A stretch of DNA of 64,000 nucleotides from JADJOY01 sp964450125 (lineage in GTDB: Bacteria > JADJOY01): assembly GCA_964450125.1 (NCBI GenBank), contig CAYVDO010000001.1:1-64000 (forward strand), written 5' to 3'. Of this stretch, positions 44,288-51,570 are shown piece by piece; within the stretch, counting starts at the first letter, position 1; the number at the start of each line of letters is the position of its first letter. The notes under the pieces were generated by a model that saw only the letters and a list, made by a program, of their open reading frames with translations, was not told the DNA's origin and did not search any database. The translations under genes were made by a program, and so were the position numbers.

Positions 44288-44492
44288 GGGGATTTCCTCG
44301 CTCGTTGCGCGTCCGTCGTGGTGGGCGCGTTGGTTGGGGTGAGCGAGAAGTTACACGCTGCGCGTCGCGACGGCGCAGCGCGTGGGAGCAGGGCCGCGTC
44401 CGCACGCGCGGCGCGAGCACGTCGTCTACGATTCGGACGACGGAACGGATCCGCGTTCCGCTATCGAAGGGGGAATCGCGCGACGATCGCGC

Positions 44493-44696
44493 TCACGCGG
44501 CGTCGCGGGAGCGAAAGCGAGCGTAGGTCGCGGGGGCGGACACGGCCATCTGCACGCACCAACCTGGATTCTCGTCGGCGGGGGTCGGCGTGTAGACCGT
44601 GGCGGTGCTCGCCCGGCGCGCGAGCGCCTCGAGCTCGTGCGCTCGCGCCTCAAGCTCGTGCTCGGTGCATCGAACCCGGAAACGATACGTGTGCAT
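44493..44696 (-). CDS. small protein of unknown function
   Basis: A 67-residue basic protein supported mainly by a strong GGAGG eight bases before its ATG. It begins MHTYRFRVRCTEHELEARAHEL, then a helical Ala/Glu region and ends in SAPATYARFRSRDAA. The amphipathic first helix could bind another protein or DNA, but no family is recognised. It may not be real; coding character is moderate. Confidence 0.42.
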   Translation of the reverse strand: MHTYRFRVRCTEHELEARAHELEALARRASTATVYTPTPADENPGWCVQMAVSAPATYARFRSRDAA

Positions 44697-44839
44697 TCGA
44701 CTCACCTCCGAGGGGGGGGCTGCATCGAAGGGTCGATCGAGGCGAGTCGGGCGTTACGCGGCGGATTCCATGCGATGTGCGTAACGATCGTCGCGCCCGC
44801 TCGACGGTGTGAGAAAGGGTACCCGCGAAAGGAATCGCC

Positions 44840-45130
44840 ATGCTCACCCAAACCCCACGCTCGCCATCTTCGCTACGCGCACACACCGCACCCCGGGCGC
44901 GTGACCGGGACGAGTATTCGCCCTACGAGTGCGGTCTATGCGGCGACACCGTCGCGCGCGAGGAGTGGGTCGATCACCGCGATCTCGAGAATTTCGTGTT
45001 GCTCGAGATTCGACGGCTGCATCCGGAGTGGGTCGAGCACAACGGCGCGTGCCGGCGCTGCATCCGCGTGTATCGCTCGCTGGGTCGCGCGCACTCCACC
45101 CTGCGCCGGTGGTGGCGAAGGGTCGCCTGA
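44840..45130 (+). CDS. small zinc-ribbon-like protein
   Basis: A 96-residue protein with two cysteine pairs (YECGLCGDTV near 29-38 and GACRRCI near 69-75) separated by about 36 residues, plus aromatic and basic residues, suggesting a zinc ribbon or treble-clef. AAGGA precedes the ATG. Lies 70 bases before glucose dehydrogenase and might be part of its transcript. No family named. Confidence 0.58.
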   Translation: MLTQTPRSPSSLRAHTAPRARDRDEYSPYECGLCGDTVAREEWVDHRDLENFVLLEIRRLHPEWVEHNGACRRCIRVYRSLGRAHSTLRRWWRRVA

Positions 45131-45200
45131 TTCGTACCGAAACCGTCGTCGATCGAGCGTGCGCCGCGATTGGGTGCAGCGCCTCACGAGGAAACGCAGC

Positions 45201-46322
45201 ATGAGAGCCATCGCCGTGAAGCCTTCCAGCCGCGAGGTTGGGCTCGTCGATCACCCGGCGCCCCAGCTCGTGCGCCGCACCGACGTGAAACTCCAGATGC
45301 TCGACGTCGGCGTGTGCGGAACCGATCGTGAGATCTGCGCATTCGACTACGGCACGCCTCCCACGGGATCGGAGCGGTTGGTGATCGGGCACGAGTCGCT
45401 CGGCCAAGTGATCGAGGTCGGCCCCGACGTGCGCGGGCTGAGCGAGGGCGATCTCGTGGTGCCGATGGTGCGACGCCCGTGCGCGCACGCCGACTGCGCT
45501 GGTTGCACCGCGGGGCGCCAGGACTTCTGCTTCACCGGCGAGTTCCAGGAGCGTGGCATCAAGGAGTGCCACGGCTTCATGACCGAGTACGTCGTGGACG
45601 ACGCCACTTACATGAACGTGGTGCCGCGCTCGCTGCGCGAGGTCGCGGTGCTGGTCGAGCCGCTCACCATCGCCGAGAAGGCGCTGGAGCAGCTCGCGCA
45701 CGTGCAAATGCGACTGCCCTGGGTGGTCTCCAAGGAACCGGGCGCGCCGATCGGCGCAGGCCACAAGGCCGTGGTGCTCGGCGCCGGTCCGGTGGGGCTT
45801 CTCGGCACGATGGCGCTGCTCGTCAACGGTTTCGAGACCTACGTGTACTCTCGCTCGAAGAAGCCCAACGACAAGGCCGATCTCGTCGAGTCGCTGGGCG
45901 CCAAGTACGTCGCGTCGGAAGATGTCGATGCCGAGGGGCTCGTTCGCACGGTGGGAAACATCGACCTCGTCTACGAGGCGGTGGGCGCGTCACAGATCTC
46001 GTTCGAGGTGATGAAGGTGCTCGGCACCAACGGCGTCTTCATCTTCACGGGAGTGCCCGGACGCAAGGCCCCGATCCAGGTGGACACCGATCTCTTGATG
46101 CGGAACCTGGTGCTCAAGAATCAGGTGGTGTTCGGCACGGTCAACGCCGGCAAGCAGACCTTCCAGCACGCGATTCGCGATCTCGGAACCTTCGTCGAGC
46201 GCTTCCCCAGCGCCGTGCGTTCGCTCATCACCGGTCGCTACCCCGTGGAGGCGCATCGCGAGCTTCTCTTGGGGCGCGCGAGCGGTATCAAGAACGTGAT
46301 CCAGTTCGCCGATCCGAGCTGA
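45201..46322 (+). CDS. glucose 1-dehydrogenase-like MDR (zinc-type)
   Basis: A 373-residue zinc MDR that resembles Sulfolobus/Haloferax glucose dehydrogenases. Catalytic zinc ligands are in CGTDREIC (Cys near 39) and GHESLGQV (His near 64, Glu next). The structural zinc cluster is RRPCAHADCAGCTAGRQDFC near 92-111. The NAD(P) motif is VLGAGPVGLLGTMAL. Expected reaction: D-glucose (or other aldose) to gluconolactone. The start follows a weak GAGG. Nearest neighbours are unrelated in pathway. Confidence 0.87.
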   Translation: MRAIAVKPSSREVGLVDHPAPQLVRRTDVKLQMLDVGVCGTDREICAFDYGTPPTGSERLVIGHESLGQVIEVGPDVRGLSEGDLVVPMVRRPCAHADCAGCTAGRQDFCFTGEFQERGIKECHGFMTEYVVDDATYMNVVPRSLREVAVLVEPLTIAEKALEQLAHVQMRLPWVVSKEPGAPIGAGHKAVVLGAGPVGLLGTMALLVNGFETYVYSRSKKPNDKADLVESLGAKYVASEDVDAEGLVRTVGNIDLVYEAVGASQISFEVMKVLGTNGVFIFTGVPGRKAPIQVDTDLLMRNLVLKNQVVFGTVNAGKQTFQHAIRDLGTFVERFPSAVRSLITGRYPVEAHRELLLGRASGIKNVIQFADPS

Positions 46323-46410
46323 GCCCGGTCGTGGGATCGCGGGACGTCGCGACGACCGCCGTCGTCGGTCGTACATTGGAGTCCATGTCGCGTCGAACCC
46401 GGTGCGTTCG

Positions 46411-48684
46411 ATGACCTCGCTGGCCCAGCGAGGGCCGCGGGGCTGGCTCGGCCGCTACGCACGTTGGCTGCACACCGGCTGGCCCGCGGGGCTCGTCGAG
46501 CCGCTGCCGGAGGTCGATGCCGACGGCACCACCGCGGTGCCGGGGTTACGCGTCGTGGGCGATCTGACCGGCGTCCCGCTGCTCAAGTTCGCCCTCGACA
46601 CCGGGGCGCGGGCCGTCCATGCGATCGTGGCCGAATCCGATTTCGTGGCCCGCCGCGGGCGTGACGGCGAGCGGTTCGATCTGATCATCGTGGGTGGCGG
46701 TGTGGCGGGGATCGCCGCCGCGGTGGAAGCCGCGAAGGCCGCGCTCCACTTCACCGTGCTGGAGGCGGCGCGACCCTTCCAGACGATCCACGATTTCCCA
46801 GCGCGAAAGCCGATCTTCACGTACCCCAGCGAGCTGGTACCCGCGGGATCGATCCAGGTCCGCGCGGACGTGAAGGAGGAGTTGCTCGACGAGCTCGAGG
46901 CGGCGCGTCTGGGCGCGGGTATCGAGCCGGCGGCGGCACGGGTCGAGCGCGTCGAACGGCGCGACGACGAGCTGGTGGTGCACGTCGCGGGCGGCGAGAG
47001 GCGCGAGCTTCGGGCGCTGCGCGTGATCGTAGCGATCGGGCGAAGCGGCGAGCATCGTCGGCTCGGAGTTGCAGGCGAGGAACTGCCCAAGGTCTTTCAC
47101 CGTCTGCACGATCCCAAGGACCATGCCGGGAAGCGCGTGCTCGTGGTGGGTGGAGGTGACTCGGCGGTGGAGGTCGCCGTTGGGCTCGCGGACGCTGGAG
47201 CCCAGGTCACGCTGAGCTACCGCGGCGGCGAGCTCTCGCGTCCGAAGGCCGAGAACGTCGCACGGCTGGATCGGTCGCACGTCGAGCAGCGGCTCGGCAC
47301 CACGGTGCGCGAGATCCGTCCTGACGCCGTCGTGCTCGCGGGCGAAGCCGGCGGCGACGAGACGATCGCGAACGACGTCGTGTTCCCGATGATCGGGCGC
47401 GCCGCGCCGCTGGACTTCTTTCGGCGCTCCGGAGTCGCGATTCGCGGCGAGTGGACTCGCCACTCGATGGCTGCGTTCGCGGCGTTCTTGCTGGCGTGTG
47501 CGTTCGTCTACAACTGGAAAGCCGGGGGGGCGCTGAGCCAGGTCTTTCAGCGTCACGGCTGGTTTCCGTACAACGTCGGTGGGGCGGCACCGCACGGGTC
47601 GGCGCTTGCCGTCGCAATTGGCATCACCATTCGCGAGCCGGGCTTTTACTATTCGCTCGCATACACCACGGCGATCCTGACCTTCGGCGCAGCGCGGATG
47701 CTGCGCCGACGCACGCCGTACGTCACGCGGCAGACGCTGTCCTTGATGGCGTTCCAGGTCTTGCCGCTCTTCCTGCTGCCCTACGTGCTGCTGCCGTGGG
47801 CTGGGCACGCCGGGTGGTTCGATGCGGGCGCCGGCCGCCGCTTCGCCGACGCATTCTTTCCCATCGCGAGCTATGGCCAAGGGCGCGAGTACTGGCGCGC
47901 ATTCGGCTTCGTGCTCGCGTGGCCGCTCTTCATCTGGAACTTCTTCACGGCCAAGCCCATGTGGGCATGGCTGATCGTCGGATGTCTGCAGACGTTCGTG
48001 CTCATTCCTTGGCTGGTTCGTCGCTGGGGAAAAGGTGCCTATTGCGGCTGGATCTGTTCATGCGGCGCGCTCGCCGAGACGCTCGGGGACCGCCATCGCC
48101 ACAAGATGCCGCACGGACCCGGATGGAACCGTCTGAACCTGGTGGGGCAGGGCGTGCTTGCGTTTGCCACGGCGCTCTTCGTCGCCCGAGTGGTGAGCTG
48201 GGTGATGCCAGGAAGCGGCTTCGGACGTGCGTTGCAAGCCGCTTACGACCGACTTCTCTCCAATGCAGTGGTGCTCGGCTTCGTGCATCTCGACTACTAC
48301 CACGTGGTCGACATCTTCTTGGCCGGGATCGTGGGCGTCGGCTGCTACTTCTGGTTCTCGGGCCGTGTGTGGTGCCGATTCGCGTGCCCGCTCGCCGCGC
48401 TGATGCATGTGTACGCGCGCTTCTCCTCGTTTCGAATCTTCGCGGACAAGAAGAAGTGCATCTCGTGCAACGTGTGCACGTCGGTGTGTCATCAGGGGAT
48501 CGACGTCATGAGCTTCGCCAACCGGGGACGTCCCATGGAGGACCCTCAGTGCGTGCGTTGCTCGGCGTGCGTGGCGAGCTGTCCCACCGGCGTGCTGTCG
48601 TTTGGCCGAGTCGGATCCGGGGGCGCGCCGATCTTCGATCGCGTGCCCGCTTCGCGCGTTCAGCAGCACGAGGCGCGTCGCTGA
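46411..48684 (+). CDS. FAD-NADPH oxidoreductase fused to NapH/NosR-type polyferredoxin
   Basis: About 757 residues in two parts. Residues about 75-345 form a thioredoxin-reductase-like flavoprotein: FDLIIVGGGVAGIAAAVEA (FAD site), VLVVGGGDSAVEVAVGLADAG (NADPH site). Residues about 360-640 hold six membrane helices with the NapH-type CxxxCxCG motif (GAYCGWICSCGALAE), then WCRFACPLAAL and two [4Fe-4S] sites (CISCNVCTSVCH; CVRCSACVASCPTG). This arrangement would move electrons from NADPH through FAD, across the membrane to iron-sulfur clusters. Such fusions are known but uncharacterised. ATG 46411 is preferred over GTG 46402. Confidence 0.85.
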   Translation: MTSLAQRGPRGWLGRYARWLHTGWPAGLVEPLPEVDADGTTAVPGLRVVGDLTGVPLLKFALDTGARAVHAIVAESDFVARRGRDGERFDLIIVGGGVAGIAAAVEAAKAALHFTVLEAARPFQTIHDFPARKPIFTYPSELVPAGSIQVRADVKEELLDELEAARLGAGIEPAAARVERVERRDDELVVHVAGGERRELRALRVIVAIGRSGEHRRLGVAGEELPKVFHRLHDPKDHAGKRVLVVGGGDSAVEVAVGLADAGAQVTLSYRGGELSRPKAENVARLDRSHVEQRLGTTVREIRPDAVVLAGEAGGDETIANDVVFPMIGRAAPLDFFRRSGVAIRGEWTRHSMAAFAAFLLACAFVYNWKAGGALSQVFQRHGWFPYNVGGAAPHGSALAVAIGITIREPGFYYSLAYTTAILTFGAARMLRRRTPYVTRQTLSLMAFQVLPLFLLPYVLLPWAGHAGWFDAGAGRRFADAFFPIASYGQGREYWRAFGFVLAWPLFIWNFFTAKPMWAWLIVGCLQTFVLIPWLVRRWGKGAYCGWICSCGALAETLGDRHRHKMPHGPGWNRLNLVGQGVLAFATALFVARVVSWVMPGSGFGRALQAAYDRLLSNAVVLGFVHLDYYHVVDIFLAGIVGVGCYFWFSGRVWCRFACPLAALMHVYARFSSFRIFADKKKCISCNVCTSVCHQGIDVMSFANRGRPMEDPQCVRCSACVASCPTGVLSFGRVGSGGAPIFDRVPASRVQQHEARR

Positions 48685-48760
48685 CCGATTGGCCACGGGT
48701 CGCTGGTCTTCATCGCGCTCGGCCCTGACCATCGCGGGATCGCCCGCCGGCGTCCGACGC

Positions 48761-48808
48761 TGGCAGGCTGCTGAAGAGCTCGCCGGAGCGAGTCTTTCGA
48801 GCCTGCCA
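48761..48808 (+). terminator. long hairpin after the polyferredoxin gene
   Basis: Outer stem TGGCAGGCT / AGCCTGCCA (perfect 9 bp) encloses an inner stem CTCGC / GCGAG with loop CGGA. It sits about 77 bases after the stop codon and is followed by ATGTTT, where the structured repeat begins. Possible terminator or RNA processing site. Confidence 0.5.
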
Positions 48809-48906
48809 ATGTTTCCCCGGGGGGCCTGCTTCAGACCCCCGCCCCACGAAGGCGGTTTTCGTGGGGCCCCACCCCCGCGCCGACTCGCTACGCTCGTCGG
48901 CGCGCC
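48809..48906. repeat. structured repeat, diverged single copy
   Basis: About 98 bases homologous to the core of the array at 51055-51525: ATGTTTC, a G-rich/C-rich imperfect hairpin around GGGGGGCCTG, a second perfect 10-bp stem GCCCCACGAA / TTCGTGGGGC, then GGGCCCCACCCCCG and GACTCGCTACGCTCGTCGGC. The second stem differs in sequence from the array copies but still pairs fully. Confidence 0.7.
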
Positions 48907-48917
48907 AGAGGCGCGCG

Positions 48918-49058
48918 CCTTCTTCAGCATCCTGATACACCGTGAGCGTTTCGCGATCGACGATCCGGTGACGCGGAACGTGGTAGCGCTGGAACACGCG
49001 GAGCTTCCGGATCGACTCGTGGGTCGCGACTTCGCACTCGGTGACGATCTACGGGCCG
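48918..49058 (-). pseudogene. possible Uma2-type nuclease remnant
   Basis: A 45-codon minus-strand stretch reads KLRVFQRYHVPRHRIVD then ETLTVYQ, resembling the C-terminal strand-helix pattern of Uma2 PD-(D/E)XK proteins (K-L-x-x-Y-x-x-x-x-V-x-E-Y-W-I-V-D). It is closed upstream by a stop and has no start. Weak, single-motif evidence. Confidence 0.28.
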
Positions 49059-49345
49059 GGTCCGCCGCACCCGCCGCGGTGAAACCTGCTGCGCGTCGCT
49101 GCGACGAGCGCGTTCTGCGCGGTGCGGCGCTCGAAGGCTGGCGCCAGCTTCTGGACGATCTCGTCTTCGATGATGCCGCGCAGACGTCGTCGGAAACTGC
49201 AGAGAGATCCGGGCGGTGGCGAGGCACGTCGACGCAGCGGACTCGGCCATCGCGACCGAATTCGACCACGCATGGTTGAGCGCGGCCGTTTCCTCGCGAA
49301 TACTGGCGCGCTGCGCGGCGAGACGCGCGACCAAGGAGGAGCGCC

Positions 49346-51025
49346 ATGGCCAAGCGATGCGATTCACCGTTGGCACTCGAGAACGCGTACCACTGGGAGA
49401 AGGTTCTCGCGAACAAGACCTACCTGACGCAGCCCTATCCCGGCGGCCAGACCCGCGACTGGAGTTGGGTGCAAGCCATGGACGAAGTGCGACGGATGGC
49501 CGCGCACATTCGATCGCTCGGGCTGCCGCCGCGCAGTCACATCGCGCTGATGGCCAAGAACCAAGCGCAGTGGATCATGACCGACCTCGCGATCTGGATG
49601 GCCGGGCACGTCTCGATCCCGCTCTATCCCAACCTCACGTCGGACACGGTTGCGCAGATCCTCGATCACAGCGAGGCCAAGCTGATCCTGATCGGCAAGC
49701 TCGATTCGTGGGACATGATGAAAGACGGCGTCCCCGCGTCGATGCCGCGCATCGCGCTGCCGATGAGCCCGATCTCGGGAGCCCCGACCTGGGACGAGAT
49801 CGTGCCGAGCACCCAACCGCTGCGCGACAGCCCGACGCGCGATGCCGACGATCTCGCGACGATCATCTACACCTCGGGCTCGACCGGAACGCCGAAGGGC
49901 GTGATGCACAGCTTCCGCACCATGGGGCTCTCGGGAGTGGGAATCACGCGGCACCTCGACGTCAACCACGACGACCGCATGCTCTCCTACCTGCCGCTCG
50001 CCCATGCGTTCGAGCGCTTCGTGGTGGAGATGGGCTCGATGGCGGCGGGCTTCCACATCTTCTTCGCCGAGTCGCTGGAGACCTTCGTGCAAGACCTGCA
50101 GCGCGCGCGCCCCACGCTCTTCATCTCGGTGCCGCGTCTCTGGCTCAAGTTCCAGCTCGGCGTGTTCGCCAAGATGCCGCCCGAGAAGCTCGATCGCTTG
50201 CTCAAGATCCCGGTGGTGCGGGGCATCGTCGGGAAGAAGGTGCTCAAGGGGCTCGGGCTCGACAGCGTTCGTTTCGCGGGCAGCGGCTCGGCCCCGATTC
50301 CCGCCGACGTCATCAGTTGGTATCGGCGCCTCGGTCTCGAGCTTCTCGAAGGCTATGGCATGACCGAGAACTTCTCGTACTCGCACGCCTCCGAGCCCGG
50401 CGAGGCGCGGGTGGGGTACGTCGGTACGGCCTATCCAGACTGCGAGTGCCGCATCAGTCCGAGCGGCGAGATCGAGGTGAAGAGCCCCGGCACGATGCTC
50501 GGCTACTACAAGGCTCCCGATCTGACGGCCGAGATGATGACGGCGGACGGATTCCTGAAGACCGGAGATCGCGGTGAGATGGACGAGAAAGGACGGCTCA
50601 GGATCACCGGCCGCGTGAAAGAGCTCTTCAAGACGAGCAAGGGCAAGTACGTGGCGCCGGCGCCCATCGAGAACAAGCTGCTTTCCAACACGCGTCTCGA
50701 GCAGGCGTGCGTGACTGGTAGCGGGCAACCGCAGCCGCACGCGATCGTGGTGCTGGCCGAGCAGATTCGCGCCGATCTCGCCAAGGGTGCCGTGAGCCGC
50801 GATGCGATCACGCCGGAGCTCGAGAAGCTCGTCGAGGAGGTGAATGCCACCCTCGATCCGCACGAGCAGCTCGAGTTCCTGGTGGTGGCCAAGGAGCCGT
50901 GGCTGATCGAGAACGGGTACCTGACGCCCACGCTCAAGATCAAGCGCGGCGCCGTCGAGAAGAACTACAACCCGATGTCGGACGACTGGTACTCGTCGCG
51001 AAAGCGCGTGATCTGGCAGGACTAG
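49346..51025 (+). CDS. AMP-forming acyl-CoA ligase
   Basis: A 559-residue AMP-dependent synthetase, likely a long-chain fatty acid CoA ligase (FadD/AMP-binding type). Motifs: IIYTSGSTGTPKGVMHS near 174-190 (A3), EGYGMTEN near 335-342 (A5), DGFLKTGDRGEMDEKGRL near 399-416 (A7) and GRVKELFKTSKGKYVAP near 421-437. AGGAGG is five bases before the ATG. The stop codon lies inside a terminator-like hairpin, and copies of the structured repeat flank the gene on both sides. Confidence 0.92.
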   Translation: MAKRCDSPLALENAYHWEKVLANKTYLTQPYPGGQTRDWSWVQAMDEVRRMAAHIRSLGLPPRSHIALMAKNQAQWIMTDLAIWMAGHVSIPLYPNLTSDTVAQILDHSEAKLILIGKLDSWDMMKDGVPASMPRIALPMSPISGAPTWDEIVPSTQPLRDSPTRDADDLATIIYTSGSTGTPKGVMHSFRTMGLSGVGITRHLDVNHDDRMLSYLPLAHAFERFVVEMGSMAAGFHIFFAESLETFVQDLQRARPTLFISVPRLWLKFQLGVFAKMPPEKLDRLLKIPVVRGIVGKKVLKGLGLDSVRFAGSGSAPIPADVISWYRRLGLELLEGYGMTENFSYSHASEPGEARVGYVGTAYPDCECRISPSGEIEVKSPGTMLGYYKAPDLTAEMMTADGFLKTGDRGEMDEKGRLRITGRVKELFKTSKGKYVAPAPIENKLLSNTRLEQACVTGSGQPQPHAIVVLAEQIRADLAKGAVSRDAITPELEKLVEEVNATLDPHEQLEFLVVAKEPWLIENGYLTPTLKIKRGAVEKNYNPMSDDWYSSRKRVIWQD

Positions 51026-51049
51026 AAGCGCACGTCCGTGCGCTTCTAG
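51022..51049 (+). terminator. 12-bp hairpin containing the stop codon
   Basis: CTAGAAGCGCAC / GTGCGCTTCTAG is a perfect 12-bp stem with loop GTCC. The stop codon TAG of the acyl-CoA ligase (51023-51025) is in the left arm. No U-run follows; ATGTTT and the repeat array start a few bases later. Confidence 0.65.
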
Positions 51050-51054
51050 GTCGG

Positions 51055-51525
51055 ATGTTTCTCGGGGGGCTGTTCCAGCCCCCCGCCCGCTGCGGCAAAG
51101 CCGCAGCGGGGCCCACCCCCGAGTCGTCTCGCTTCGCTCGTCGGCTCGCCTACCGGCTCGCGGTGTGATGGAGCGCGAGCGTGGAGCCTGAAGCGCCGAT
51201 CGATCGGTGGGGTGCGTGATCGTGGCTGTTCCAGCCCCCCGCCCGCTGCGGCAAAGCCGTAGCGGGGCCCACCCCCGAGTCGTCTCGCTTCGCTCGTCGG
51301 CTCGCCTACCGGCTCGCGGTGTGATGGAGCGCGAGCGTGGAGCCTGAAGCGCCGATCGATCGGTGGGGTGCGTGATCGTGGCTGTTCCAGCCCCCCGCCC
51401 GCTGCGGCAAAGCCGTAGCGGGGCCCACCCCCGAGTCGTCTCGCTGCGCTCGTCGGCTCGCCGCTGGCTCGCGGAGAGATCGACGACCAGCGTGGAGACC
51501 GCGGCGCAGATCGGTCGGTGAGAAG
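51055..51525. repeat. 156-bp tandem array of a structured repeat
   Basis: Three head-to-tail units beginning GCTGTTCCAGCC at 51069, 51225 and 51381, period exactly 156. Units 1 and 2 differ at a single position; unit 3 matches at first then diverges to about 51525. Each unit has a stem CCCGCTGCGGC / GCCGCAGCGGG with loop AAA; units 2 and 3 have GCCGTAGCGGG, which keeps the pair as G-U. Unit 1 alone also has the perfect upstream stem CGGGGGGCTG / CAGCCCCCCG with loop TTC. No open frame here looks coding. A diverged copy lies at 48809-48906. Confidence 0.88.
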
Positions 51526-51570
51526 CGGGTTCGGGCTACGCCGGCCCCGCTTCCGGGTGACCCGTGGAGC

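Larger units (their letters stand above)
48685..49345. other. long intergenic region with hairpin, repeat copy and gene debris
   Basis: About 660 bases without an intact gene between the polyferredoxin fusion and the acyl-CoA ligase. It holds a long hairpin (48761-48808), one copy of the structured repeat (48809-48906) and a possible Uma2-type fragment on the minus strand, all listed separately. I see nothing else readable except a strong AGGAGG just before 49346. Confidence 0.7.

Noticed and set aside
51055..51525. CRISPR array
   Set aside because: The unit is 156 bp and contiguous, with no spacers and no cas genes.
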